NCBI RefSeq assembly: GCF_014203365.1
Contig: NZ_JACHIS010000001.1
Span: forward strand, 1,054,001 to 1,118,000
DNA length: 64,000 nucleotides
Reading direction: 5' to 3'
Source of the DNA: Actinoalloteichus hymeniacidonis
Lineage (GTDB): Bacteria; Actinomycetota; Actinomycetes; Mycobacteriales; Pseudonocardiaceae
Below, piece by piece: positions 19,201 to 27,377 of this stretch. The first letter of the stretch is position 1, and every line of letters starts with the position of its first letter. The notes beneath the pieces were generated by a model that saw only the letters and a program-made list of their open reading frames with translations, did no database searches and was not told the DNA's origin. The position numbers and the translations under genes were made by a program.

Positions 19201-19975
19201 CTACGACCGCGATACCCAGCTGCGCCGGGCCAAGCGAGCCGAACGGGACCTCTCGCTGCTGGGCAAGGTCAATCCGCTCGCGCTGGAGGAGTTCGCGGCG
19301 CTGGAGGAGCGCTACCGCTTCCTCGCCACCCAGCTGGAGGACCTCAAGGCCACCCGGCGGGATCTGCTCACGGTGATCAAGGACGTCGACGAGCGGATCC
19401 TGGAGGTCTTCTCCACCGCGTATGTCGATGTGGCCAGGGAGTTCGAGATCGTCTTCGCCACGCTGTTCCCCGGTGGCGAGGGCAGGCTCGTGTTGACCGA
19501 GCCCGAGGACATGCTGACCACCGGGGTGGACGTCGAGGCGCGGCCACCCGGCAAGAAGGTCAAGCGGCTCTCGCTGCTCTCCGGTGGCGAGAAGTCACTG
19601 ACGGCGGTGGCGATGTTGGTGGCGATCTTCCGGGCCAGGCCGTCACCGTTCTACGTGATGGACGAGGTCGAGGCGGCATTGGACGACACCAACCTCCGCC
19701 GCCTGATCGGCCTGCTCGAACAGCTCAGGGAGACCTCGCAGCTGCTCATCATCACCCACCAGAAGCCGACGATGGAGATCGCGGACGCGTTGTACGGGGT
19801 AAGCATGCGGGGCGATGGCATCAGCACGGTGATCTCGCAGCGGCTGCGGGGTCGCGAGCGATCTCAGCCGGTGCCAGCGGCGGTCGAGGGCTCCGGCACC
19901 GCCGATCCCGGACCGGCGGAGGCGGACGCCGAGTCCACCGCGACCACGGCGTCGGAGGAACCCGAGGGGAACTGA
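16283..19975 (+). CDS. smc: Chromosome segregation protein SMC
   Basis: 1230 residues from GTG 16283, with GTGGAGGG upstream. The ABC-type head has Walker A GPNGSGKSN (31-39) at the N-terminus and signature LSLLSGGEKSL and Walker B PFYVMDEVEAALDD at the C-terminus. Two long coiled-coil arms flank a hinge (about residues 510-665, with GFASGGSG). It acts with ScpA/ScpB to compact and segregate the chromosome. The tail beyond residue ~1190 is acidic, Ala/Thr-rich and unconserved. In related genomes ftsY follows directly; here about 5.6 kb of other genes intervene. Confidence 0.98.
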   Translation: MHLKSLTLKGFKSFASATTLRFEPGITCVVGPNGSGKSNVLDALTWVMGEKGAKALRGAKMEDVIFAGTSGRAPLGRAEVTLTIDNSDGALPIEYTEVSITRRMFREGATEYEINGDACRLLDIQELLSDSGIGREMHVIVGQGQLASILESKPEERRAFIEEAAGVLKHRKRKEKALRKLDAMQANLTRLTDLTAELRRQLKPLGKQAEIARRAQAVQMELRDARLRIVADDLVTARADLARDEADEVSVRTRRAEVERALQTAQAEQTALEEQLAQDAPRLNAAQDTWYRLSALEERLRGTVRLAAERHRHLAAPLDGPRGGRDPEELEAEAEEAAETEVELAEVLEQARFDLSDAVEARGKAEQDLAAVERAHVAAVRAVADRREGLAKLAGQVELLRSKADSTAEEIERLSVGLAEVSERAVAAAEELAEQQAVDDGQDTDDADLGDRHRTATAEREQARERVNELVAAERAAEREIAAWTARVDALSLGLTRKDGAGALLAAGERLPGLLGSVAALLTVEPGAEVAMAAALGPIADAVALTGFDDALVALELLKSQDAGRANLLLGGAPPIPTGDRPALPATARWAVDLVGAPQGLRPALLRALDGVVVVEDLAAAKTLVADQPELRAVTPQGDVLGAGFASGGSGRDQSVIEVQAAVDDAGRELTAAQRRLEGLSAALEGARADERDRREQMRTVGEAVNEAKVRKARSTERLSRLGQAARAASAEAEQLLNRRTKIEATHERILRELDESRDRLAAVESEPLEHEPDSDEREQAAAAVDTCRQREMDARLVQRTAEERARSVQGRAEQLRRAARIERENRARIAAARQSRNRGAAVAKAVVDAGEFAAGRIAVSLSRAVHERDAAQAARADREQALTTVRNRARELGVTLEKLTDAVHRDEVLRAERRLRLEQLETKISEDFGIGLDDLAAEYGPDIGVPPSAAEMAEYEAARDRGEEVTAPAPVPYDRDTQLRRAKRAERDLSLLGKVNPLALEEFAALEERYRFLATQLEDLKATRRDLLTVIKDVDERILEVFSTAYVDVAREFEIVFATLFPGGEGRLVLTEPEDMLTTGVDVEARPPGKKVKRLSLLSGGEKSLTAVAMLVAIFRARPSPFYVMDEVEAALDDTNLRRLIGLLEQLRETSQLLIITHQKPTMEIADALYGVSMRGDGISTVISQRLRGRERSQPVPAAVEGSGTADPGPAEADAESTATTASEEPEGN

Positions 19976-19984
19976 GCCCGGATG

Positions 19985-20015
19985 GATGCCCGTGGCCGGG
20001 CAGACCCCGGGCATC
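19985..20015. terminator. Hairpin between smc and the convergent DUF397 gene
   Basis: An 8-base inverted repeat (GATGCCCG 19985-19992, CGGGCATC 20008-20015) lies just beyond the smc stop and before the end of the oppositely directed DUF397 gene. There is no T run, so the terminator call rests on position and stem G+C. Confidence 0.45.
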
Positions 20016-20054
20016 GCGTTCCTCGGTGGGTTACGGGGCGGGTGATCTCCGATG

Positions 20055-20258
20055 TCACCGGCTCGATCGTGGACCCTTCTCCACCTGATCGAGGAATTCC
20101 ATCCAGTGGATGATCGGGAACCACAGAACCGGGCCGTTCGGATTCTTGGAGTCGCGGACCCCGATCAGCTCCCGGATCGTGGCTACCTCGACGCAGTTTC
20201 CGGCGCCGTTGCTGCGGATGCTCTTCCGCCACGTTCCTGCGGTAAAGAGCTGCCCCAT
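20055..20258 (-). CDS. DUF397 small protein, partner of the XRE regulator
   Basis: 67 residues beginning with GQLFTAGTWRKSIRSNG, the typical DUF397 opening (W.KSS.S...), followed by NCVEVATI and VRDSKNPNGPVL. A strong ribosome site (CGAGGAGG) precedes ATG 20258. DUF397 genes commonly lie next to XRE/DUF5753 regulators in actinomycetes, as here (112 bases downstream of one). These pairs have been linked to development and antibiotic control in streptomycetes and discussed as toxin-antitoxin-like. No biochemical activity is established for this one. Confidence 0.88.
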   Translation of the reverse strand: MGQLFTAGTWRKSIRSNGAGNCVEVATIRELIGVRDSKNPNGPVLWFPIIHWMEFLDQVEKGPRSSR

Positions 20259-20370
20259 TTTCGGATCCTCCTCGTGGTGCCAGCCGCGACGAGAAGTCTC
20301 GGTGGTCGGTGGCGGCGAATCGCCGGATATCGCCTGCCGCGCCTGCCCCGCGAAGCGACTTGGGGTGATG

Positions 20371-21249
20371 TCAGGAGTGTCGCGTCAGGTCGGCGGCCAA
20401 CTTTGTCATCAGTTCGGTGGATTCCGCAGGCGAAAGCGCTGCGTCGCACAGATCGCTGAAACTCGCGTTGTAGCGCGCGACGTCGTCGTGGGACTCGACG
20501 TATAGACCCCGGCACAGGGTCTCCAGGTAGACCACGTCGTCCTCGCCATCGGGGAAGTGCAGGATGGAGTAGGCGGTCCCGAGCGAGCTGTGTGCGCCTG
20601 CGGAGAACGGCACGACCTGGACGGTGACATTGCCGAGCCGGGCGATCGAGATCAGGCTTTCCAGTTGGGACAGCATCACCGATGGGCCGCCGATGAGCTG
20701 TTGCAACGCGGCTTGTCCGATCACCGCGTGGAACTCCAGCGGATCCTCCTCGGTGAGTCGGGTCTGCCGGGCGGTGCGTAGTTTCGCCCGCCGATTCACC
20801 ACGTCGTCTTCGCCTGCGGCACTGGGTTGTTCCCATACCTCGATCACCGACCGGGCGTAATCATGGGTCTGTAGGAGCCCGGGGATGAGATCGATCTCAA
20901 AGGCATGAATGGCGGTGGCATCGGACTCCAGACCGATATACGCCTCGAACCAGTCGATTACCGCGTCGCCATAGATCTCCCACCAACCCTTCTGCCTTCC
21001 CTCCTTGGCCAGCGCGATCAACGAGTCGGCGCGTTCACCGCTGACGTTGTACGCCTGAAGCATCACCGTTACGTCGTTGGGATGAGCCGCATGTTGCGCA
21101 CGTTCCAACTTGGACAGTTTCGCCGGTGAGAAGTTGAGCAGCGGTGAGGCTGCTTCGAGAGTGAGTTGGGCCTGTTCTCGCAGCCTGCGTAGTTCGCGGG
21201 CGAGTTGGCGCCTTCGCGCCGTCGGGTTGCCGCGTGTTGGTGCTGGCAC
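20371..21249 (-). CDS. XRE-family regulator with DUF5753 effector domain
   Basis: 292 residues from GTG 21249, chosen for the AAGGAGGT site (complement at 21254-21261). The N-terminal helix-turn-helix covers about residues 15-70 (LRRLREQAQLTLEAAS, FSPAKLSKLER). It is followed by a DUF5753 domain with the characteristic GLLQTHDYAR, E.H.VIGQAAL, VTVQVVPFSAGAH and YLETL motifs. It is a DNA-binding regulator paired with the DUF397 gene downstream. It reads away from the 21695 gene across a 445-base shared region containing two palindromes that could be operators. Confidence 0.92.
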   Translation of the reverse strand: MPAPTRGNPTARRRQLARELRRLREQAQLTLEAASPLLNFSPAKLSKLERAQHAAHPNDVTVMLQAYNVSGERADSLIALAKEGRQKGWWEIYGDAVIDWFEAYIGLESDATAIHAFEIDLIPGLLQTHDYARSVIEVWEQPSAAGEDDVVNRRAKLRTARQTRLTEEDPLEFHAVIGQAALQQLIGGPSVMLSQLESLISIARLGNVTVQVVPFSAGAHSSLGTAYSILHFPDGEDDVVYLETLCRGLYVESHDDVARYNASFSDLCDAALSPAESTELMTKLAADLTRHS

Positions 21250-21694
21250 CCGTACCTCCTTGTCGACGGGACGCGGCGAACATCGCCGACGGGAAAAACT
21301 TTCCGAGATCGGGGTCCGCCTTCGGGTCACCCGCCCATGCGCGATGCCCCGGGGAACGACTGCCCTTCGGGAATGACACCGCGCTACCACTCCGGCGGGT
21401 GACGGCGAGCCACCGATGAGACCTTACGTACTGAACCGGGTTGCGTGCTGCCACTCGATCGGGTGAATCACATGAAAACTTCAGTCGTGCTCTTGTCTGG
21501 CTGAAATTTTCAGACAAGCTGGTTAGCGTAGCCACCGCTGCCCATGATTTCATCCCGACGCATCGCCCCTCGGTATGGGTGGCGTGCGCCCGTAGGCTCT
21601 TCGCTGGGGCCTGGCCAGCCTGCCGGTCGGCACGAACCCGCGAAACCAGATCGAACCATCGGACCGCCACAGGGTTTGCGGCGGAGAAGTGAGG
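21250..21694. promoter_or_regulatory. Divergent control region with two related palindromes
   Basis: 445 bases without a gene between the XRE regulator and the unknown gene at 21695. It contains TGAAAACTTCA (21473-21483) and, 28 bases on, CTGAAATTTTCAG (21501-21513) nested in a larger inverted repeat CTTGTCTG/CAGACAAG (21492-21499, 21511-21518). Both share the TGAA...TTCA half-sites in a locally A+T-rich stretch, as expected for operators of a dimeric helix-turn-helix regulator. That the XRE protein binds them is inference. Confidence 0.5.
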
Positions 21695-22114
21695 ATGGCG
21701 ATGTCAGCGCATTCCCGGCGATCGTTCACCTATTACCGACGAGTGACCGGTGAGGATCTGACCACGGGACACTGCACCAGCCAGATCGAGCTGACCGAGG
21801 ACCGCAGGCAGGTCTACTTGCGACTGGCATCGACCGCGATGTTCGCCGTGTTATTGGACGCCGACGCGATCGGCGAGGTGATCGAGGGCCTACAGGCCAA
21901 CGACACCCGCGACGTCGAGGTACCCCACGTCGAGCGCGGGATCGTGACGTTACGCATCGCGCCGCATCGCAGCAGGATCTCGCTGGGACTGTTCCTCAGC
22001 GAGGACGAGAACATCCAGGTCGCATTCAGTGCCGAACAACGCAAGGAGCTCGTCGAGCACCTACTGGGCGGACTCGCATGGCTGAACGGCTCCAGCTCCA
22101 GCACCGACTCCTGA
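21695..22114 (+). CDS. Small protein of unknown function opposite the XRE regulator
   Basis: About 139 residues; the start is ATG 21695 (GGAGA eight bases before), with GTG 21689 and ATG 21701 as alternatives. The sequence has mixed beta/alpha character (ELTEDRRQVYLRLASTAMFAVLLDADAIGEVIEGL ... ISLGLFLSEDENIQVAFSAEQ) with no membrane segment and no motif I recognise. Third codon positions are strongly G/C, supporting that it is real. Its placement opposite the XRE-DUF397 pair suggests it may be a target or third component of that module, which is inference only. Confidence 0.65.
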   Translation: MAMSAHSRRSFTYYRRVTGEDLTTGHCTSQIELTEDRRQVYLRLASTAMFAVLLDADAIGEVIEGLQANDTRDVEVPHVERGIVTLRIAPHRSRISLGLFLSEDENIQVAFSAEQRKELVEHLLGGLAWLNGSSSSTDS

Positions 22115-22168
22115 CCGAGGGCTCGCCGGGTGCGGGGCCGACCGAGGACGGACCGACCCCGCTGCTCG

Positions 22169-22504
22169 CTACTCCGGTGCCGGTCGGTCGCCTGCCTGCG
22201 GCGCCACGAGGTCGGCGTACTCGGGGTGCTTGTCGACCCAGCTCGCCACGAACGAACAGGCGGGCTGCATCAGCAGACCACGCGCCCGGACGTCGTCCAG
22301 GGCCTGCCGAACCAGCGCGCCGCCGACGCCCCGGCCGCCGAACTCCGGCAGAACCCTCGCGTACTTCAGCACGAGAACCGGACCGGCCCAGCCGTAGTCG
22401 ATGAAACCGGCGAGCTGCTCGGCGATCCGGCCCTCGTACCGGGTTGCCTCGACGGCGTCGGTCACGGCGAGTTCCGCGTTGCTTGGCTGTTCCATGGTCG
22501 CCAT
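22169..22504 (-). CDS. Small GNAT-fold N-acetyltransferase (YjdJ-like)
   Basis: About 111 residues from ATG 22504 (ATG 22495 possible). It resembles the short GCN5-related family of ~95-110 residues: YEGRIAEQLAGFIDY, LKYARVLPEFGGRGVGGALVRQALDDVRARG, then QPACSFVASWVDKHPEYADL. The GGRGVGG loop is the acetyl-CoA pyrophosphate-binding motif. The substrate is unknown. It ends the minus-strand run anmK, symporter, GNAT, with a 38-base gap after the symporter. Confidence 0.85.
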   Translation of the reverse strand: MATMEQPSNAELAVTDAVEATRYEGRIAEQLAGFIDYGWAGPVLVLKYARVLPEFGGRGVGGALVRQALDDVRARGLLMQPACSFVASWVDKHPEYADLVAPQAGDRPAPE

Positions 22505-22542
22505 CCTGCCCCGCGTTCCAGGCGCGGGCACCGTCGTTCGCG

Positions 22543-24177
22543 TCACCGTTCGCTCACCGGGTCGGGCCGACCGCTGGGATCGGTGTCCGTCGGTCCCGAT
22601 TTCTCGATGCCCGCCCCGCTCGGGCCTGCGCCCGCCGGTTTCGACTCCGGCGGCGTGGCGTCGCGAGGCCCGGCATCGCGCGGAATGAAGTCCTCGGTGA
22701 TGACTCCGGGTCGCGGCCTGCGCAGCGACATCAGCCAGCCGACCAGCATGGTGACCGCCACACCCAGCGGCGCGAACCAGGGGAAGGCCAACACCGTCGG
22801 TTCGCCGTCGGCGCCCGGGAATCGGACGAAGGTCATCACCAGCAGCACCACCACGATGGTCGAGGCGAAGGCGACGATGGCATCCACCTGGTTGGCCCGC
22901 CGGACGAGCAGACCCAGGGCGAAGGCACCCAGCAACGCGCCGTAGGTGTAGCTGGCGATGCTGAGCCCCACCTCCACCACCGGGTTCGACGTCGTGGTGA
23001 ACAGCGAGGCGAAACCGACGAACACCAGGGCCCAGACGACCGTCCAGATCCGGCCGTACCGCAGGACCGCCTCATCGGACAGGGTTCGTCGGGTGAAGCG
23101 TTGGTAGAGGTCGCTGACGGTGGAGGTCGACAGCGAGTTCAGCGAGGAGGACAGCGTGCTCATCGCGGCGGCGAGGATGCCGGCGATCATCAGGCCCGCC
23201 AGTCCGGGCGGGAACTCCTCGATGATGAAGGTCGGGAACAGCTCGTCATTGTTGCCCAGGCCGAGGGCGGCCGGATCCATGCCGCCGTAGAAGCTCCACA
23301 GCATCGCGCCGACCACCAGGAACACGGCGAACTGCAGGAACACCACGAAACCGCTGGCGATCAGCGCCTTCTGGCTGTCCCTGACGTTCCGACAGGCCAA
23401 CAGCCGCTGCACCATGAGCTGGTCGGCGCCGTGCGAGGCCATCGCGAAGATCGCGCCGCCGATCACTGCGGTGATGAAGGAGTACTGGTTGGTGAGGATG
23501 CTCGAACCGAAGTCGAGTAGCTGGAACTTGCCTGCCTCGGCGGCGCTGCCCACCCAGCCGTCGGGCAGCCGGTTCGCCAACAGCCACACCGCCGCGACGC
23601 CACCGCCGACATAGATCGCCATCTGGACCACGTCGACCCAGACCACCGCCTTGATTCCACCGACATAGGTGTAGATCACGGTGAACAGCGAGAGCCCGAG
23701 GATGATCTGCCAGTAGGCGACGTTCAGGCCGAAGGCGTCCAATAGCAGCTTCACGGGGATTGCGGTGGCGAACAGCCGGACACCGTCCGCGAGCAGCCTG
23801 GTGACCAGGAACGTCACCGACGCGGTGCCCTGCAGCCCGCGGCCGAAGCGCTTCCCGAGGAAGGCGTAGGCGCTGACCAGGTTGCCTGCGTAGTAGCGCG
23901 GCAGCAGGACGAAGGCCACGACCACCCGGCCGATCAGATAACCGATGGCCAGCTGGAGGTAGGTGAAGGAGCCCAGATAGGCGACGGTGGGGACGCTGAT
24001 CACCGTGAGCGTGGAGGTCTCGGTGGCCACCACCGAGAAGCACACCGCCCACCAGGGCAGGTTCCGCCCGCCGACGAAGTAGTCCTCGGCGGACTTCTGT
24101 CTGCCCGCCAGCAGCACGCCGAGCACCGGCATGAGTACCAGATAACCCACGATGACGATGAGATCCAGTGTGTGCAT
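22543..24177 (-). CDS. Sodium:solute symporter (SSS family)
   Basis: 544 residues with about 13 predicted membrane helices. The N-terminus is typical of the SSS family (YLVLMPVLGVLLAGR, SAEDYFVGGRNLPWW), followed by the conserved ATETSTLTV helix and a later SSSLNSLSTS motif. The C-terminal ~45 residues are hydrophilic and Pro/Gly-rich. It imports a solute with sodium; the substrate is not readable from sequence. It lies 12 bases after anmK on the same strand, so import of an amino sugar such as anhydro-N-acetylmuramic acid is a reasonable inference. Confidence 0.9.
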   Translation of the reverse strand: MHTLDLIVIVGYLVLMPVLGVLLAGRQKSAEDYFVGGRNLPWWAVCFSVVATETSTLTVISVPTVAYLGSFTYLQLAIGYLIGRVVVAFVLLPRYYAGNLVSAYAFLGKRFGRGLQGTASVTFLVTRLLADGVRLFATAIPVKLLLDAFGLNVAYWQIILGLSLFTVIYTYVGGIKAVVWVDVVQMAIYVGGGVAAVWLLANRLPDGWVGSAAEAGKFQLLDFGSSILTNQYSFITAVIGGAIFAMASHGADQLMVQRLLACRNVRDSQKALIASGFVVFLQFAVFLVVGAMLWSFYGGMDPAALGLGNNDELFPTFIIEEFPPGLAGLMIAGILAAAMSTLSSSLNSLSTSTVSDLYQRFTRRTLSDEAVLRYGRIWTVVWALVFVGFASLFTTTSNPVVEVGLSIASYTYGALLGAFALGLLVRRANQVDAIVAFASTIVVVLLVMTFVRFPGADGEPTVLAFPWFAPLGVAVTMLVGWLMSLRRPRPGVITEDFIPRDAGPRDATPPESKPAGAGPSGAGIEKSGPTDTDPSGRPDPVSER

Positions 24178-24189
24178 GACGCCTCCTGG

Positions 24190-25470
24190 TCAGTGCGCGT
24201 CGCCGGCCGGACCGGAATCGGTGCGGGTGTTGTCGTGATCGATGCGTAGGGCGTGCACCGAGGTGTCGTGGGGAACGGGTTGTCGAAGTGGTTCCCTGCC
24301 GGGCGTGATCGAACCGAGAACCCTCGACCCGGCTGCTCCGGTCGCGGCGGGCAGGTTCCCCGGTAGTCCGTGCCAGCTCAGGAAACCGATCGTCGCGGCG
24401 AGATACGCCTCTTTGTCGTCGCCGGGCAGCCCGAGCGAGTCGCTGGTCGTCACCTGCGCCGGTGCCAGCCGAGCACGCAGCGATCGAAGCAGCGTCGGAT
24501 TGTGCGCACCGCCACCCGAGACGACCACCCGGCCCACTCCGTGACGGTGGACGGCCGCGCCGATGGTCTCGGCGGTGAGTTCGACCAGCGTCGCCAGCAC
24601 ATCGGCGGGCGAGAGGTCGGGACGATTCGCCAACTGCGCACGGAGATACTCCCGACCGAAGTGCTCCTTGCCGGTCGACTTGGGCGGCGCTGCGACGTAG
24701 TACGGGTCGGCCAGCAGCACGCCGAGGAACTCCGGATCGGGGCTGCCCTGTGCGGCGAGCCGACCGTCGACATCGTGGCCGGGGCCCGCCGGATCGAACT
24801 CGGTGGCCGCCGCGTCCAACAGGGCGTTGGCCGGGCCGATGTCGTAGGCGATGGACCGACCGGCGTCCACCACCGTGAGGTTCGCGATGCCCCCGAGATT
24901 GAGCACCCCGATCGCACCCTCGCGGGGCTCCTCGCCCCGGCGTGCGGACAGCCCGGCGATCCAGTACTGGTCGAACAGGCCCGCCAGCGGAGCCCCGTGT
25001 CCGCCTGCGGCGACGTCCCTGGTGCGCAGGTCGGCCACGACCGGCAGCCCGGTGGCCTCCGCGATCCAGGATGGACAGCCGAGTTGCAGGGTGCCAAGGC
25101 ATCGACCGGCCCGCCTCGGCGAATCGGCGGCGGGCTCCTCGGCGGTGTCGATCCAGTGATAGACGGTCTGGCCAAGGGAGGCGATCAGGTCCGCCCGGCC
25201 GCCCGCCCGGGTCTCGATCACCCGGGTGGCGGCCTCGGCGAAACACTGCCCGATCCGGGTGTCGAGTTCGCAGAGCAGCCTGGCCGAACAGTCGCCCGCT
25301 GCGACGACGGCGGACAGCTTGCGCCGCAGATCCGGCGGGTAGGGCATCGCATCGGAACCCAGCGGGCGTAGCGAGACCGTGTCCCGATTCAGCGCGAGTT
25401 CGGCCACGGCAACGTCGATGGCGTCCATCGAGGTGCCCGAGCTGATCCCAACGACCCGAAAACCGTTCAC
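24190..25470 (-). CDS. anmK: Anhydro-N-acetylmuramic acid kinase
   Basis: 426 residues from GTG 25470, the start that places the ATP-binding motif GISSGTSMDAIDVAV near residue 8. Further family motifs: SLGQTVYHW, GGHGAPLAGLFDQYW (with the catalytic Asp), LNLGGIANLTV, YDIGPANALLDA and VVSGGGAHNPTL. It phosphorylates and opens 1,6-anhydroMurNAc to MurNAc-6-phosphate in cell-wall recycling. It is ~40 residues longer than usual, owing to a polar C-terminal tail. The same frame stays open far upstream, antisense to ftsY, but that part is not coding. It heads the anmK-symporter-GNAT run; no murQ is seen in this window. Confidence 0.93.
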   Translation of the reverse strand: MNGFRVVGISSGTSMDAIDVAVAELALNRDTVSLRPLGSDAMPYPPDLRRKLSAVVAAGDCSARLLCELDTRIGQCFAEAATRVIETRAGGRADLIASLGQTVYHWIDTAEEPAADSPRRAGRCLGTLQLGCPSWIAEATGLPVVADLRTRDVAAGGHGAPLAGLFDQYWIAGLSARRGEEPREGAIGVLNLGGIANLTVVDAGRSIAYDIGPANALLDAAATEFDPAGPGHDVDGRLAAQGSPDPEFLGVLLADPYYVAAPPKSTGKEHFGREYLRAQLANRPDLSPADVLATLVELTAETIGAAVHRHGVGRVVVSGGGAHNPTLLRSLRARLAPAQVTTSDSLGLPGDDKEAYLAATIGFLSWHGLPGNLPAATGAAGSRVLGSITPGREPLRQPVPHDTSVHALRIDHDNTRTDSGPAGDAH

Positions 25471-25587
25471 TTGCTGTGGTCTAAAGCACAGCGCGAGTTT
25501 GCGCAATAGGTAACGCTCCTGCGCCGAGCTCGACATCACCTCCGGCCGGTTCCCGACACAGCCCACGTCGGGTGGGAGGATGACCCC

Positions 25588-27147
25588 GTGTCGACCACGT
25601 TGATCTGGGTTCTCGTCATCGCTCTCGTCGTGCTCGCCGCAGCGCTGATCACCGGTGTGGCGCTGGTGCGACGACGACGCATTCGCCTGAGCGATGCCGA
25701 AGCCGAGAAGCCGACCGAGCAACTGCGTCCCGCCCAACGCGGGGGTGGTTACCAGGCTGGTGGCGGCTTCAACCTGTCGGCGACCACTGCGGCACCCCCG
25801 GTCGAACGCACCGAGGTCGACGGGCAGCCCGGCGTCGGTGACGACGCCTCGGTGCCCAGGGATTCGCATCGGCAGGGCATCGTCGACGTGACCCTGCCCG
25901 CAGGGGATGTCGCCGCGCCGACGGAGCAGGCCGCGCCCGAGCAGGCCGCGCCCGAGCAGGCCGCGCCCGAGCAGGCCGCGCCCGAGCAGGCCGCGCCCGA
26001 GCAGGCCGCGCCCGCTCCGGCGGAGACCGAGCAGCAGACCCCCGGCACGACCGACACCGGCGCGACCACCACGGAGCCGCCGACCACCCCGGTGCCCGTC
26101 CAGCCCGCCGAGCCGCCCACGACGCCGGTGCCCGCCCAACCGCAGGCCGCGCCGCAGGCGCCCCCGGCCGTGACCACCGATGCAGCTTCCACCGAGACCG
26201 TGGTCCCGACCGAGGTCGAGGAGATCGCCCCGACCGAGGGACGGCTGGAGCGACTCCGGGGACGCCTCTCGCGCAGCCGGTCGGCCTTCGGTCAGGGCCT
26301 GCTGGGTCTGTTGGGCGCGGGCGATCTCGACGAGGACTCCTGGACCGACGTCGAGGACACGCTGCTGCTCGCGGACCTGGGTGCCTTGACCACCAGCGAG
26401 GTGGTGGGCAAGCTCCGGGAACGCATCGCCTCGCGTGGCGTGCGGACCGCCGGGCAGGTGCGTGAGCTGCTGACCGAGGTGTTGGTCGAGGCCCTGCACC
26501 CGGAGATGGAGCGCTCGGTGCGGGCACTCCCACACAGCGGTAGGCCCGCCGTCGTCCTCGTGGTCGGCGTCAACGGCACCGGCAAGACCACCACGACCGG
26601 CAAGTTGGCCAGAGTGCTGGTCGCCGACGGTCGGCATGTGCTGCTCGGTGCGGCCGACACCTTCCGTGCGGCGGCTGCGGAACAGCTGGTGACCTGGGGA
26701 ACCCGAGTCGGTGCGGAGGTCGTTCGGGGTCGCGAGGGCGCCGACCCGGCCAGCGTCGCCTTCGACGCCGTCAAGCAGGGCACCACCCTGGGCGCGGACG
26801 CCGTTCTCGTCGACACCGCGGGCCGCCTGCACACCAAGGCGGGCCTGATGGACGAGCTGGGCAAGGTCAAGCGTGTGGTCGAGAAGCAGGCCGAGGTGGA
26901 CGAGGTGCTGCTCGTCCTCGACGCCACCACCGGCCAGAACGGGCTCACCCAGGCCAGGGTGTTCTCCGAGGTCGTCGATGTGACCGGCATCGTGTTGACC
27001 AAGCTGGACGGCACGGCCAAGGGCGGCATCGTCTTCCAGGTGCAGCGTGAGCTCGGCGTCCCGGTCAAGCTGGTCGGCCTCGGTGAGGGACCGGACGACC
27101 TCGCACCCTTCGAACCCGCCGCCTTCGTCAACGCCCTGCTCTACTGA
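25588..27147 (+). CDS. ftsY: Signal recognition particle receptor FtsY
   Basis: 519 residues from GTG 25588. An N-terminal membrane helix (LIWVLVIALVVLAAALITG) is followed by a ~180-residue unconserved Ala/Pro/Glu-rich linker with six perfect EQAAP repeats. The NG domain then follows: helical N domain (about 225-310), and G domain with GVNGTGKTTTTGKLA, ADTFRAAAAEQL, DTAGRLHTK and TKLDGTAKGG. It is the GTPase receptor that docks SRP-ribosome complexes at the membrane. The anchored N-terminus is typical of actinobacterial FtsY. Confidence 0.97.
   Translation: MSTTLIWVLVIALVVLAAALITGVALVRRRRIRLSDAEAEKPTEQLRPAQRGGGYQAGGGFNLSATTAAPPVERTEVDGQPGVGDDASVPRDSHRQGIVDVTLPAGDVAAPTEQAAPEQAAPEQAAPEQAAPEQAAPEQAAPAPAETEQQTPGTTDTGATTTEPPTTPVPVQPAEPPTTPVPAQPQAAPQAPPAVTTDAASTETVVPTEVEEIAPTEGRLERLRGRLSRSRSAFGQGLLGLLGAGDLDEDSWTDVEDTLLLADLGALTTSEVVGKLRERIASRGVRTAGQVRELLTEVLVEALHPEMERSVRALPHSGRPAVVLVVGVNGTGKTTTTGKLARVLVADGRHVLLGAADTFRAAAAEQLVTWGTRVGAEVVRGREGADPASVAFDAVKQGTTLGADAVLVDTAGRLHTKAGLMDELGKVKRVVEKQAEVDEVLLVLDATTGQNGLTQARVFSEVVDVTGIVLTKLDGTAKGGIVFQVQRELGVPVKLVGLGEGPDDLAPFEPAAFVNALLY
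25924..26013 (+). repeat. Six perfect 15-base repeats inside ftsY
   Basis: The unit GAGCAGGCCGCGCCC occurs six times in a row with no mismatch, encoding EQAAP each time. Exact identity at the DNA level suggests recent expansion by replication slippage; the linker length is probably tolerant to copy-number change. Confidence 0.97.
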
Positions 27148-27377
27148 CCCGGCGGCCGGTCGGCCGTGGTGTGTTGGCCTGACGGTCGTACAACCGTCGA
27201 CCGATCGTTTCAACGCCGGTACGCCACCACGCTGACCTCGCTGGTCCGATCAGTCGAATCTCCCTCGCCAACACATGAATTCTTCACATCTCCTCTGTCC
27301 AAGTCGGTGAAAGCTCGGCACGGTGGGCTGATGACGGCTCCTGACCAGGGGCCGTCGTACTGGGCGGAAGGAAAGAC

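Noticed and set aside
25924-26013. Regular short repeats that could suggest a CRISPR array
   Set aside because: Units are 15 bases with no spacers and lie in frame inside ftsY, so they are a coding tandem repeat.
25471-27213. Minus-strand frame continuous with anmK running across ftsY
   Set aside because: AnmK homology starts only at 25470; the upstream part is antisense to FtsY and low complexity.
27148-27377. c-di-AMP (ydaO-type) riboswitch before the M15 peptidase gene
   Set aside because: Cell-wall hydrolase genes in actinomycetes often have one, but the conserved core elements are not found; only a short imperfect hairpin near 27332-27356 is present.
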